DNA of 64,000 nt from DAOPYU01 sp942493245 (GCA_942493245.1 OW818685.1:1550001-1614000), one strand, 5' to 3'; counted from the stretch's first letter, positions 44,147 through 53,217 are shown. Notes: generated by a model not told the origin, from the letters alone. Numbers and translations: made by a program.

Positions 44147-45278
44147 ATGATCGAGCGTGTTCGACAGATGCTCATCAAAGAATTCCTCCAGATGTTTCGC
44201 GATCCGCGCATGCGGATGGTTGTATTCGCCATGCCGGTCATCCAGATGTTGATTTTTGCGTTCGCGCTCACCACGGACGTGACCCACATCTCGCTGGCGG
44301 TGCTCGATGACGACAACACCCCCGCGTCGCGCGAACTGGTCAACGAGTTCACATCGAGCGATCACTTTCAGATCAACCGGTATCTGAAGACGCCTGCCGA
44401 TGTGCGCCGATCGCTCGATCAGGGCCTGTCCCGGTCGGTTCTCCACATCCAGGCGGGCTTTGAGAACGACTTGGAGGGAGGTCGTACCGCTCATGCGCAA
44501 TTTCTCTCGGATGGAGCGGAAAGCACCGACGGAGCGGTCATTGTCGGGTATGCGAGCTTTTATCATGGAACAGTATGTCGCGCGCAAGCAACGCGAGAAA
44601 CTCGACGCCCATCCCATTCCGGGCCTCAAAGCCAGCCCGGTTGGGGTCGAGACGCGCGCCTGGTACAACCCGAACCTCGAAAGCAAACACTATTTTGTGC
44701 CGGGCCTTATCGCCGTCATGTTGATGGTTGTCAGTCTGTTGCTGACAAGTCTGGCGATCGTGGCGGAAAAGGAAATTGGAACCATCGAGCAGATCATGGT
44801 CACGCCGATCCATCGGATGGAATTCATTCTCGGGAAGACGATCCCCTATCTGATTACCGGCTATATCACTCTGACGATGATGTTGTTGCTGGCGCTGGTG
44901 ATTTTTGACGTCCGGGTCACAGGCAGTTGGTTCCTGCTCTATGCGATGGCGGGGGTTTATATCGTCGGCAACCTGGGCCTGGCGTTGACCATCAGCGTGA
45001 GCGCTTCGACCCGGCCCCAGGCGTTGCTCACCGCCTTTTTCCTGCTCATGCCCGGCGTACTGCTCAGCGGATTCATGTTCCCGCTCGACAACATGCCGAC
45101 AATCGTGCGGTACGCCACCGTTCTCAACCCCATGCGCTGGTTTCTGGAAATTCTGCGCGACGTCACGCTCAAAGGGAGCGGTGTGGAAACACTCTGGCCC
45201 GCCATGCTGGCGCAGACCGTTCTGGCCGTTCTTTTCCTGACCCTCGCGGCCAGCCGGTTCCGGAAGACACTGGCGTGA
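44147..45278 (+). pseudogene. ABC-2 type permease (YbhR-like) with a frameshift
   Basis: The first ~135 codons from the ATG at 44147 (MIERVRQMLIKEFLQMFRDP, one helix and the periplasmic domain up to DGAVIVGYASF) and the last ~240 codons (FIMEQYVARKQ through FRKTLA at 45278) together make a normal YbhR-like permease of about 376 residues, but lie in different frames. The break falls at the TTTT run at 44558-44561: removing one T restores a continuous protein. The second part keeps the ABC-2 signature EKEIGTIEQIMVTPIHRMEF and all C-terminal helices. With one of two permeases broken the exporter may not work, unless the extra T is a sequencing or assembly error, or ribosomes slip there. Confidence 0.85.
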
Positions 45279-45540
45279 TTCTAAAAACCGCAGTTGAGGA
45301 CAGAAAACGAGTCCTTTATTCTTGTGTTATGGGGCGAAAAATGTTTTGGCTCGGTCACCTTTTGGGTGAGTCTAGTTGACCGCGCCAATCAGGAGATTGG
45401 CGCTCCCGGCAAACGCTTTCTCCCTATAAAAATGGGCGTTTCCTGGGAGGGCGGGCGTCTCGCCCGCCTGGAGTAAAGCCGGGGCAGGGACGCTCAACTG
45501 CGGTTATTAGGGTGATCTGTCTTCTATCTACGACTACTCC
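45279..45540. other. Convergent intergenic region with two hairpins
   Basis: GCGCCAATC-agga-GATTGGCGC (45382-45403) and GGCGGGCG-tct-CGCCCGCC (45450-45468) lie between the permease and the lipoprotein gene. Either may help end transcription. The G/C-rich second one resembles interspersed repeats. No gene is seen. Confidence 0.5.
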
Positions 45541-46197
45541 TCAGCGCGGCAGCGTTTCAGTCATCCGGTTCTGCAAGCGCGTCAGGGTCTGTTCGAGCGC
45601 CTGGGTCAACCCCTCGGCCACCGAGGTGGGTCCTTTGTCTTTCAGAGCCACTTCTTCCCGCGTGTTTTCATGGAATACGATAGAGACGGCGTTGCCCGGT
45701 TTTTCCTCCACGAGGAGAAACTGCATTTCCAGAACGGCTTTGGGGTTGCGTTTGTCGGAGAGATCCGCGTAGAGGGACGTGATGGAACTCTCGATCACGT
45801 GGGTCGAGTCGAGTTCGCTCGATGCGTCGAGAACTTTGGCGAACAGGCCGCTGGCCTCGATCCACAGACGCGTTTCCTCGGCGAGCATGTTGGCCGGGGG
45901 CAGGAAGTACTCGTTGTAGAAATCCGAGTCCCACGAAACAGGGGAGAGGCGATAGACGAATCCCCGGTTGACATACTGGGGCGAGATGCGGAAGGGACGC
46001 AGGTTCAACACCCGCGTGGCCGCATGGCCGGACGGTTTCGTCTGTTGGGACGGCGTGACGTCCAGCATGAAGTAGTGTTTGTCGGGCGCCTGGGGTTTCG
46101 AGAAGATAAAGCCCTTGCAGCCTGAAAGAGAGGTCAGGCAGACAAGACCGATCGCCCAGACGCTCAGGATGTTCGAAAGTCGGGTGGAGGCTTTCAT
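45541..46197 (-). CDS. ABC transport auxiliary lipoprotein (PqiC/DUF330-like)
   Basis: 218 residues from the ATG at 46197. A lipoprotein signal ends at LTSLSGC, so the mature N-terminal Cys is lipidated. The body (HYFMLDVTPS, VLNLRPFRISPQYVNRGFVYRL, NEYFLPPANMLAEETRLWIEASGLFAKVL) matches the auxiliary lipoprotein family found with MCE transporters, such as PqiC. It ends the four-gene Mla-like operon and starts 5 bp after the MlaD stop codon. It probably forms part of an outer-membrane partner for the MCE protein. Confidence 0.88.
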   Translation of the reverse strand: MKASTRLSNILSVWAIGLVCLTSLSGCKGFIFSKPQAPDKHYFMLDVTPSQQTKPSGHAATRVLNLRPFRISPQYVNRGFVYRLSPVSWDSDFYNEYFLPPANMLAEETRLWIEASGLFAKVLDASSELDSTHVIESSITSLYADLSDKRNPKAVLEMQFLLVEEKPGNAVSIVFHENTREEVALKDKGPTSVAEGLTQALEQTLTRLQNRMTETLPR

Positions 46198-46202
46198 GTG
46201 GA

Positions 46203-47351
46203 TCACTCCAGTCTCTTGGGGGGTGGCGGAGTGCCGAAAAGTGTGCCCGAGGGGTTCTGGCGGGCCGTTCGGCTCAACTCTTTCATGTCTTCACTGACTC
46301 GGCGCAGGTTATCGAGCGTCGTTTCGATCCCCTGCTGCTGGTTCGTGATGATCTTGTCCATCTGGCGCAGGGTGTTTTTCAGGTGTTGCACAGATTCGGG
46401 CAGCGCCTCGTTGCCGAAAAACAGGTCTATTTTCTTCGAGGCGGAACTCACGCTGTCCGACGCTTCAGTCAACGATTTTGCCAGGGACGTCATGCTTTTG
46501 TGTGTGTCCTCGACGAAAGAGCGCACGTCGGTTACGGCGCCTCCGGCGTTGTTCATGACATTCTCGAGACTCTTCATTGTCTGCGTTGCGGACTGCGTGG
46601 CCGAGGTCACGTTGAGGGCGGCGTCGGCGGCGCTCTTCAGGATGGTATCCACTTCGGGCCGGGTAAGCAACTTGCGGAATTCCTGACCGGAGGCCTCCCA
46701 GGCCAGAGTCACGCTGGTCACGTCGGCGCGCACCTGGGCCAGCGTGTCGTTCAACGACACCTCGTTGAATTTCGTCAACAGTTGCGCCACTTGCGCCATG
46801 ATCTTGTCCAAACTGTCGCCCCACCGGGCAATGGTACTCGGAGCCGAAGGAATGTAGTAATACCGGGCAGAATCCTGATTCCAGGTCATTTTGAGCGGTT
46901 CGATCGGCTTATTGGTTTTAGCGTCAATGACGTAATCCACCTCGAGGTAAAGCATGCCGGTGACCCCCTGGGGCGCCAGGCGGCAACGCAAGCCCCGCTT
47001 TTCGATTTCGTTGGTCATAATGGCGCCAAGGTCTTTCGGCAAATGGCCGCGAAACGTATCCGGGTAGAGCGTGAATCGCACCAGCGCATAGCGCGGGTCG
47101 GTTTCGGGATTGCTCTGTTCGTAGTAGTTGTGGACGAACGATATTTCCGTCACTTTCCCGACCTTGACCCCGCGGTAACGCACGGCGGCTCCGACCTCAA
47201 GTCCCTGAACCGATTCGTCAATGAAGGTTTCGGCCCGGACCTGCTCCCGGAAAAGCGCGCCGGCTCCCCACACCAGCAAGGCGACGGTGAGGATGGCACA
47301 GCCCAGAAGGACGAACATTCCGATTTTGAAGTAGTTGGGTTTTGCGCTCAT
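46203..47351 (-). CDS. MlaD/MCE family lipid-binding protein
   Basis: 382 residues. One N-terminal membrane anchor (IGMFVLLGCAILTVALLVWGAG), then a single MCE domain about 40-125 (VQGLEVGAAVRYRGVKVGKVTEI, KRGLRCRLAPQGVTGMLYLEV), then a long helical C-terminal region (DKIMAQVAQLLTKFNEVSLNDTLAQV onward) with amphipathic heptads to residue 380. The long tail is as in YebT/PqiB-like and Gram-negative Mce proteins and could form a tube across the periplasm. It works with the ATPase and permease encoded upstream in the same operon. Confidence 0.9.
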   Translation of the reverse strand: MSAKPNYFKIGMFVLLGCAILTVALLVWGAGALFREQVRAETFIDESVQGLEVGAAVRYRGVKVGKVTEISFVHNYYEQSNPETDPRYALVRFTLYPDTFRGHLPKDLGAIMTNEIEKRGLRCRLAPQGVTGMLYLEVDYVIDAKTNKPIEPLKMTWNQDSARYYYIPSAPSTIARWGDSLDKIMAQVAQLLTKFNEVSLNDTLAQVRADVTSVTLAWEASGQEFRKLLTRPEVDTILKSAADAALNVTSATQSATQTMKSLENVMNNAGGAVTDVRSFVEDTHKSMTSLAKSLTEASDSVSSASKKIDLFFGNEALPESVQHLKNTLRQMDKIITNQQQGIETTLDNLRRVSEDMKELSRTARQNPSGTLFGTPPPPKRLE

Positions 47352-47431
47352 GGGTCCATACGTCCGATGATCGTGATTTGTCTCGGGCGTGTGGCCGTTC
47401 CGGCCGTGTTTGACTCGCCCGAGTTCGATTC

Positions 47432-48238
47432 CTAAGTATTACCCGCTCTTCGGTGGAAGAACTGTTGTACCCACGGGTCCGTACTGTGATCTCGAAGATC
47501 GAGGGGGGTACCGGTGGCCACAATACCTTTCTTGCGTTTGTCGAGCATGATGACCCGGTCGGCGATGGCGAAGATACTCTGCAATTCATGCGTCACGATC
47601 ACAAAGGTGATATCGAGGCTGCGCGCCAGACGCAGGATCAGGGCATCCAGTTCCGCCGAAGTCACCGGGTCCAGTCCCGCCGACGGTTCGTCGAGGAAGA
47701 TGATCTTCGGGTCCAGGGCCATTGCGCGCGCAATGGCGGCGCGCTTCTGCATCCCGCCGCTCAACTCGGAAGGCATGTGGCCGGAGTACCCCTGAAGTCC
47801 CACCAGTTTCAACTTCATCAGCGCAATGGTGTCGATTGCGTCGTCGGGCAGACGGGTGAACTCTTCCAGGGGAAGTCGCACGTTTTCCAGCAGAGTCATG
47901 GAACCGAATAACGCTCCGCTCTGATACGCCACCCCAAAACGCTCGTGGAGATCTTGGAGTTCCGCGGCGCCCGCGTTGGCGATATCCAGCCCTTCGATGA
48001 AAATGTGTCCCGCCGCGGGGGTGTAGAGGCCGATCATGTGTTTGAGCAGCGTACTTTTTCCACACCCCGATCCCCCAAGGATCACAAACACCTCACCCCG
48101 GTACACCTCGAACGACACATCGCGCATGATCACATCGTCGCCGTAGGCTGCCGTCAGGTTCTTGACACGGATCACCGTTTCGGCGCTGCTGGGAGCGGCG
48201 GAATCTGGGTTGGAGGAAGTGGGGAGAAGATCCGTCAT
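47432..48238 (-). CDS. MlaF-type ABC transporter ATPase
   Basis: 268 residues. Walker A GGSGCGKSTLLKHM near residue 57, Q-loop in YQSGALFGSMT, signature LSGGMQKRAAIARAMA, Walker B IIFLDEPSAGLDP and switch His in VIVTHE. The YQSGALFGS stretch is typical of the MlaF/TTG2A group. It drives lipid movement through the MlaE permease. Gap of 12 bp to the permease gene upstream and 80 bp to mlaD. Confidence 0.93.
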   Translation of the reverse strand: MTDLLPTSSNPDSAAPSSAETVIRVKNLTAAYGDDVIMRDVSFEVYRGEVFVILGGSGCGKSTLLKHMIGLYTPAAGHIFIEGLDIANAGAAELQDLHERFGVAYQSGALFGSMTLLENVRLPLEEFTRLPDDAIDTIALMKLKLVGLQGYSGHMPSELSGGMQKRAAIARAMALDPKIIFLDEPSAGLDPVTSAELDALILRLARSLDITFVIVTHELQSIFAIADRVIMLDKRKKGIVATGTPLDLRDHSTDPWVQQFFHRRAGNT

Positions 48239-48250
48239 AAAAGACTCGTG

Positions 48251-49420
48251 TCAGATACCCAGATAATAGTAAAGAACGGAAAAGAATGCATCGCTCAGGG
48301 CGATCAGGACAATCCCGCTCACCACCGCGCTGGTGGTCGAGGCGCCCACGGCGCTCGCCCCGCTCGAAGTCTGCAACCCGCGCAGACACCCGATGCCGGC
48401 CACCAGCAGCCCGAAGACGGTTGCCTTCACCAACCCCCCCAGCACGTCAATCAGGTCGGAGGCCTTGATCACCTCATTAAAATAGGCCACGATAGGCGTT
48501 CCCATCAAAATCAGAACGACGGCGCCCCCGAGTATCCCCAGCAGGTTCGAAGCAAGGGTCAGGAGCGGGGTGATAAACGTAGTCGCCAGAACGCGCGGCA
48601 CCACGAGAAACCGGACAGGGTTCAATCCCATCGTCTTCAACGCGTTGATTTCCTCGTTGATCTGCATGGTTCCCAGTTCGGCGGCGAAGGCGGAACCGGA
48701 ACGACCCGCCAGGATGATCGCCGTCATCAGGGGGCCTAACTCGCGCAGCATGGATTTGGCGATGAGGTCCGCCACATAGATCTCCACGCCGAAAGAACGC
48801 AAAATGACGGCTGACTGGAAGGCCATGACCAGCCCCACGATGAATCCGATCAGCAAAACCAGAGGCAGGGCGTTGGCGCCGGCCGTCTCGACCACCAGAA
48901 GTGTATCGCTCCACCGAACCCGCCGGGGGTGGCGGCAGGTGTGCCAGAGCGCGGAGGTCAATTCGCCCAGGAACGAGATCAGTTCGTGCGCGTCCTCGAG
49001 AAACGAGAGCGTGGATCGCCCCGCTTCCTCGATAGCCGAATGTTCCCGTTTGGGTTGGTGGCGTTCCCCCTGGAATTCACCCGGAATGAACTGATCGAAA
49101 ACCCGCCGGTACGAATCGGCGAGATGGATGATCTCCATCTCGCCTCCCAGAAGCCTCTGCTTCTTGCGCAACTCGAACAAAAGGCCAATCCCGGCCCCAT
49201 CGCAGTATTCCAGGCCCGAGGCGTCCACCGTGATCTTTTTGCGTCCGGTTTTCTCGATCAGTGTCATGGCCGATGTCCAAAGATTCGACACCGACGCGGT
49301 ATTCAATTGCCCCGTCAGAGCCAGAACGGCTCCTCCGTCCGTATCTTTACTCTGAAGCGTAAAGTGAGCGGTCATTTTCTTGGGAGACGAAGGGGGGGAA
49401 GTGGAAGAAACGGAGGTCAT
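48251..49420 (-). CDS. STAS-MlaE fusion permease
   Basis: 389 residues. Residues ~18-115 form a STAS domain (LQSKDTDGGAVLALTGQLNTASV, KKITVDASGLEYCDGAGIGLLFEL), equivalent to the separate MlaB protein in E. coli. The MlaE permease follows from about 135, with the family segment PLVLLIGFIVGLVMAFQSAV, GPLMTAIILAGRSGSAFAAELGTM and five or six helices. The fusion means no separate mlaB gene is needed. Start codon uncertain: ATG at 49420 or at 49375. Confidence 0.9.
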   Translation of the reverse strand: MTSVSSTSPPSSPKKMTAHFTLQSKDTDGGAVLALTGQLNTASVSNLWTSAMTLIEKTGRKKITVDASGLEYCDGAGIGLLFELRKKQRLLGGEMEIIHLADSYRRVFDQFIPGEFQGERHQPKREHSAIEEAGRSTLSFLEDAHELISFLGELTSALWHTCRHPRRVRWSDTLLVVETAGANALPLVLLIGFIVGLVMAFQSAVILRSFGVEIYVADLIAKSMLRELGPLMTAIILAGRSGSAFAAELGTMQINEEINALKTMGLNPVRFLVVPRVLATTFITPLLTLASNLLGILGGAVVLILMGTPIVAYFNEVIKASDLIDVLGGLVKATVFGLLVAGIGCLRGLQTSSGASAVGASTTSAVVSGIVLIALSDAFFSVLYYYLGI

Positions 49421-49610
49421 GAACTGGCCGTTCGACGATTGGAATGACGGGTTGTCCTCATATGATTGAGATCAACCGGCGGTATTTTACCCACGCCCGA
49501 CTTTTATTCGCAATGGGAAATCTCGAACGTATTTCCTCCGAATTCCACTTTCCTTGATTCTTCAGCCTCACGTTTGAAGGATTGGAAGAGATCAAATTAT
49601 CGAGGTTTTC

Positions 49611-49702
49611 AGCCCCCGGAGGGGGCGACGGTCAGTAGCCGGGGTGACCGAAGGGAACCCCCGGAAAAGAACGAAAATAAGATCAAGCCCCGGAGGGGCG
49701 AC
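49611..49702. repeat. Two copies of a CCCCGGAGGGGCGAC-type interspersed repeat
   Basis: AGCCCCCGGAGGGGGCGAC (from 49611) and AGCCCCGGAGGGGCGAC (49686-49702) each form a short palindrome. Such units recur in intergenic DNA of many bacteria with large genomes. They lie in the gap between mlaE and rpsO, which is otherwise without genes. Confidence 0.6.
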
Positions 49703-49750
49703 AGAAACCTGAAGAGGATCAGGGCCACTTTTCAGTGGCGGGAATAGTTG

Positions 49751-49779
49751 TTGACAGTTCCCCGGGGGTTTGTTCTAAT
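49751..49779 (+). promoter_or_regulatory. Strong sigma-70-type promoter for rpsO
   Basis: TTGACA (49751-49756), a 17-bp spacer and TCTAAT (49774-49779): a 6/6 -35 box and a 5/6 -10 box. Leader of about 75 nt to the rpsO ATG. Confidence 0.85.
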
Positions 49780-49862
49780 GCTAATCCGCTGGTTGGACGG
49801 ACCGGCGCTTACAGGGCCTTGTGCCCTTCATCCTACCCCGTTCCCCGGAGGGTAAACCGGAT

Positions 49863-50132
49863 ATGTCGATCACATTGGAAAAGAAAAAAGAAGTCATTGA
49901 GCAGTACAAAACCCACCCCACGGATACAGGCTCGCCCGAAGTCCAGGTGGCCATTCTCACGGAACGCATCAAGAACCTGACCGAGCACTTTAAGACGCAC
50001 GGTAAGGATCATCACTCGCGCCGTGGGTTGCTGGTTCTCGTCAGCAAGCGCAAACGCTTGCTCGAGTTCCTTTCCAAGACGGATATCGAACGGTACCGTA
50101 AATTGATTTCCCGCCTCGGCTTGCGTCACTAA
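49863..50132 (+). CDS. rpsO: 30S ribosomal protein S15
   Basis: 89 residues, the usual length. The sequence (EKKKEVIEQYKTHPTDTGSPEVQVAILTERI, HSRRGLLVLVSKRKRLLEFL, RYRKLISRLGLRH) is the classic S15 pattern. S15 binds the three-way junction of the 16S rRNA central domain. The ATG at 49863 fits the family's N-terminus; an in-frame codon at 49821 is rejected. It is followed by a terminator and then pnp, an order conserved across bacteria. Confidence 0.98.
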   Translation: MSITLEKKKEVIEQYKTHPTDTGSPEVQVAILTERIKNLTEHFKTHGKDHHSRRGLLVLVSKRKRLLEFLSKTDIERYRKLISRLGLRH

Positions 50133-50154
50133 GAGCCAGCGGACACGTTTCTCG

Positions 50155-50188
50155 AAACCGTCCCGTCTGAGATCAGGCGGGACGGTTT
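50155..50188 (+). terminator. rpsO terminator / rpsO-pnp processing hairpin
   Basis: A 16-bp stem with a 2-nt loop: AAACCGTCCCGTCTGA (50155-50170) against 50173-50188, one G-T pair. Only TTTCTGG follows, so read-through into pnp is likely. Confidence 0.75.
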
Positions 50189-50281
50189 CTGGAAAAAGGG
50201 CACAAACGCGCCCGCTTGAGCGGACGCGATTTCATATCCCAAACACTTCCGTTTCCGGAACCGGCAAATCTGATGTGGCAT

Positions 50282-50342
50282 CGGGATTTTAAAATCGAAG
50301 GTCTGGCTGTCAAGCGGGCGGACCTTGGGTTTTAAAACCCCG
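50282..50342 (+). promoter_or_regulatory. Long imperfect hairpin in the pnp leader
   Basis: Arms of 22 nt (50282-50303 and 50321-50342), each with an internal TTTTAAAA, pair at 19-20 positions around a 17-nt loop. In E. coli an RNase III-cut hairpin in the pnp leader mediates autocontrol by PNPase. This structure may do the same here (inference). The rest of 50190-50561 shows no gene. Confidence 0.5.
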
Positions 50343-50561
50343 AGAAGTAAGTCAGATACATGTCGGACCCGTGCGGCAAGCGGCAGGAGTCCAGGTGAGC
50401 GCAACGCTGGAAGGGCGGCCAGCAGCGACTTTCTTGAGGAGGGATGCGTTTCCCCTCCAAAGAAGAGTCGCGTGTTTTGGCTTGTAGCCTTCTTTGCATG
50501 CGCTTTGCTTGGTTTCTGTGTTTTGTTGCGCGCCGGATTCGGCAGGAAAGGTTGACACAAC

Positions 50562-52928
50562 ATGAGTGAAGCAGTCGAAACACAAACCGAAGCCATCCCC
50601 TTCGGTTCCAGCGCCATCAGCAAACACACCGTCACGATCCCCTTTGGTGGAGAAAAAACCCTGGTCCTCGAGACGGGCCACATTGCCCGGCAGGCGCATG
50701 GTTCCATTCTGGCCCGCGTAGGCAATACCGTCGTCATGGCCAACGTGGTCCGGTCGTCCAAACCCATCGAGAACGCCGATTTCTTCCCCCTGACGGTGGA
50801 CTATCGCGAAAAACACTACGCCGTGGGCCGTATCCCCGGCAACTTCTTCCGGCGTGAAGGGCGGCCCAGCACCGCGGAAACCATCAATGCCCGTCTGATT
50901 GACCGCACGATCCGGCCCCTGTTTCCCAAGGGGTTCTGTTACGACGTGCAGGTCTATCTGACCGTTCTGGCCATGGACCAGATCAATCCGCCGGCAGTCG
51001 TGGCCATCAACGCCGCCACCGCGGCGCTGGCCATCAGCGACATTCCCCTCTCTGGCCCGGCGGCGGGTGCGCGCATCGGGCGGGTGGACGAAAAACTGGT
51101 CGTCAACCCGACCTTCGAAGAACGTGAAAACGGAACGCTGGACCTGGTGGTCGGCGGCACGAAAGCGGCCGTCACCATGGTCGAATGCGGTTCGAAGTTC
51201 CTGACCGAAGAACAGATGCTCGAGGCGTTGCAACTGGGCCATGCGAGCATTCAGGAACTTGTCGCGGGTTTCGAGCAATTAGTCGCGTTGTGTGGCAAGG
51301 AGAAAATCCTTTTCGAGGAACCGCACGTGGTCGCCGAAATCGAAGCGGCTGTCGAAGAATTGGCCGGCGCCGATTGTACGGCCGTTCGCCAGATTCAGGA
51401 CAAGAAAGCCCGCGAGGAGGGCGAAGACGCCCTGCGCCGCCGCGTGGTCGAGGAATTGACCCAGCGGTTCGCTTCCGCGCCGGGTGAAGAACCGAAGTAC
51501 AAAAATCTCAAGAGCCAGATCGAAGAAGCCTTCGAGTCGCTCTTCAAGCGCGCGGTGCGCCAGATGATCCTTCAGGACCGGGTGCGCGCCGACGGCCGCA
51601 AACTCGACGAAGTGCGCCCCATCCAGATCACCCTGCCGTTTCTGCCCCTCACGCACGGTTCGGTGCTCTTCACGCGCGGCCAGACGCAGTCGCTCGGCGT
51701 CGTCACGCTGGGCACCATCGGCGACCAGCAGAAAGTGGACGACCTGATGGGGCTGTCCAGCGAGCGTTTCCTGCTCCACTACAACTTCCCCTCGTACTCG
51801 GTTGGCGAAACGCGCCGAATCATGGGGCCGGGCCGTCGCGAACTGGGACACGGCATGCTGGCCCAGCGCGCCCTGGCGCCGATCCTCCCCGAGGAATCCA
51901 TTTTCCCCTACACCATTCGCGTGGTGTCTGAAATCACGGAAAGCAACGGTTCCTCTTCGATGGCCTCGGTTTGCAGCGGTTGTCTGGGGCTGATGGAAGC
52001 CGGTGTGCCGATCAAGGCGCCGGTGGCGGGCGTGGCGATGGGGTTGATCAAAGACAAGGACGCCGTGGCCATCCTGACCGACATCATGGGGATGGAAGAT
52101 CACCTCGGCGACATGGATTTCAAGGTCGCCGGGACGCGCGACGGCATCACGGCCCTGCAGATGGACATCAAGTGCGACGGACTGAGCCTCGAAATCATGC
52201 GCCAGGCGATGGAACAGGCCCGCCAGGGACGTCTGCACATCCTGGGCAAGATGGAAGAGGCCCTGCCCACGCCGCGCACGGAACTCTCGCCCTGGGCGCC
52301 GCGCATCGAGATCGTCAAGATTGACCCCGAGCGGATCGGTGACCTCATCGGACCGTCGGGCAAGCATATCCGCGGCATTCAGGACTCGACCGGCGCCAAG
52401 ATTGACGTGCAGGAAGACGGAACGGTCTTCGTCTGCACGAGCGATCGGGCCGCGATGGAAACCGCCCGCCAGATGGTTATTGACCTGACCGCCTCGCCCG
52501 AAGTGGGCCGCATCTACAACGGCAAGGTGGTGCGCATCACCGAGTTCGGCTGCTTCGTCGAAATCCTGCCGAAGAAAGACGGTCTCGTCCATGTCAGCGA
52601 GCTCGATTTCAGCCGCGTCGAGAAGGTCACCGACATTTGCCGCGAGGGCGACATCATCAAGGTCAAGTGCATCGAGATTGACCCGACCGGCCGCGTGCGT
52701 CTGAGCCGCAAGGAAGCCCTGCGCGACGACCCGAACTTTGTGCCCCCGCCCCAGGAAGAGCGTTCAGAGCGTTCCAGCCGTCCGCCGCGCAGTGGTGGAT
52801 CGGAAGGCGGCGGTAAGCCGCATCATCACGATCGCGGTTCCAGAGACTCCGTGGATCGCGGTGGCTCGGACCGCGGTGGAGATCGCGGTGGAGACCGGGG
52901 TGGACGTTCGGATCGCCATCGCCATTAA
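50562..52928 (+). CDS. pnp: Polyribonucleotide nucleotidyltransferase (PNPase)
   Basis: 788 residues. Two RNase PH domains (GSILARVGNTVVMANVV, YREKHYAVGRIPGNFFRREGRP in the first; DGRKLDEVRPIQITLPFLPLTHGSVLFTRGQTQ and RRELGHGMLAQRAL in the second), KH domain (IGDLIGPSGKHIRGIQ) and S1 domain (GKVVRITEFGCFVEILPKKDGLVHVSEL). A C-terminal tail of about 60 residues is rich in Arg, Gly, Asp, Ser and His (RGGDRGGDRGGRSDRHRH), longer than in E. coli, and may bind RNA or degradosome partners. It degrades RNA 3'-5' by phosphorolysis. Confidence 0.98.
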   Translation: MSEAVETQTEAIPFGSSAISKHTVTIPFGGEKTLVLETGHIARQAHGSILARVGNTVVMANVVRSSKPIENADFFPLTVDYREKHYAVGRIPGNFFRREGRPSTAETINARLIDRTIRPLFPKGFCYDVQVYLTVLAMDQINPPAVVAINAATAALAISDIPLSGPAAGARIGRVDEKLVVNPTFEERENGTLDLVVGGTKAAVTMVECGSKFLTEEQMLEALQLGHASIQELVAGFEQLVALCGKEKILFEEPHVVAEIEAAVEELAGADCTAVRQIQDKKAREEGEDALRRRVVEELTQRFASAPGEEPKYKNLKSQIEEAFESLFKRAVRQMILQDRVRADGRKLDEVRPIQITLPFLPLTHGSVLFTRGQTQSLGVVTLGTIGDQQKVDDLMGLSSERFLLHYNFPSYSVGETRRIMGPGRRELGHGMLAQRALAPILPEESIFPYTIRVVSEITESNGSSSMASVCSGCLGLMEAGVPIKAPVAGVAMGLIKDKDAVAILTDIMGMEDHLGDMDFKVAGTRDGITALQMDIKCDGLSLEIMRQAMEQARQGRLHILGKMEEALPTPRTELSPWAPRIEIVKIDPERIGDLIGPSGKHIRGIQDSTGAKIDVQEDGTVFVCTSDRAAMETARQMVIDLTASPEVGRIYNGKVVRITEFGCFVEILPKKDGLVHVSELDFSRVEKVTDICREGDIIKVKCIEIDPTGRVRLSRKEALRDDPNFVPPPQEERSERSSRPPRSGGSEGGGKPHHHDRGSRDSVDRGGSDRGGDRGGDRGGRSDRHRH

Positions 52929-52967
52929 GCCGGACCGCGAGGTCCTTTGAGTTCGGTTCTTTTCCAG

Positions 52968-53015
52968 GCCGCGTCCAGAAAGTTGTAGTCTTCTGGACGC
53001 GGCTTTTGTATTTTT
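52968..53015 (+). terminator. pnp intrinsic terminator
   Basis: A 13-bp perfect stem (GCCGCGTCCAGAA at 52968-52980 with 52991-53003) followed by TTTTGTATTTTT. Confidence 0.93.
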
Positions 53016-53109
53016 GCCTGGGTCTCACCGTTCAGACGCGGATGTCTTTGTCTCTGCCTGATCCCCAGTTGTATTCAGAAAGATATGAACGAGAAGGACT
53101 CTTTCGGAA

Positions 53110-53217
53110 CAGAACCAGACAAACGGGACGGGATCAACAGGATACGAATCGAATCTTGCCACATCCTGTAAATCCCGTTATCCCGTCTGTTTTTCTTCGG
53201 TTCTTTTCCTTCAAAAA
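53110..53217. repeat. Imperfect inverted repeat of the ATCCTGT/ACAGGAT type
   Basis: CAAACGGGACGGGATCAACAGGAT (given as two parts: CAAACGGGACGG, GATCAACAGGAT) near 53119-53142 faces ATCCTGTAAATCCCGTTATC and CCGTCTG at 53163-53189, flanked by GAACC and GGTTC. Such arms recur as interspersed repeats in several phyla. No gene is seen in 53016-53314. Confidence 0.6.

Noticed and set aside
44400..44560. Separate short permease gene starting at 44400 in the second frame
   Set aside because: The residues before the FIMEQYV junction do not resemble a permease, while the first frame continues the conserved periplasmic domain up to that point; a frameshift explains both.
49751..49779. Ribosomal-protein leader structure for S15 autocontrol
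   Set aside because: The 75-nt leader shows no convincing pseudoknot by eye; only the promoter is supported.
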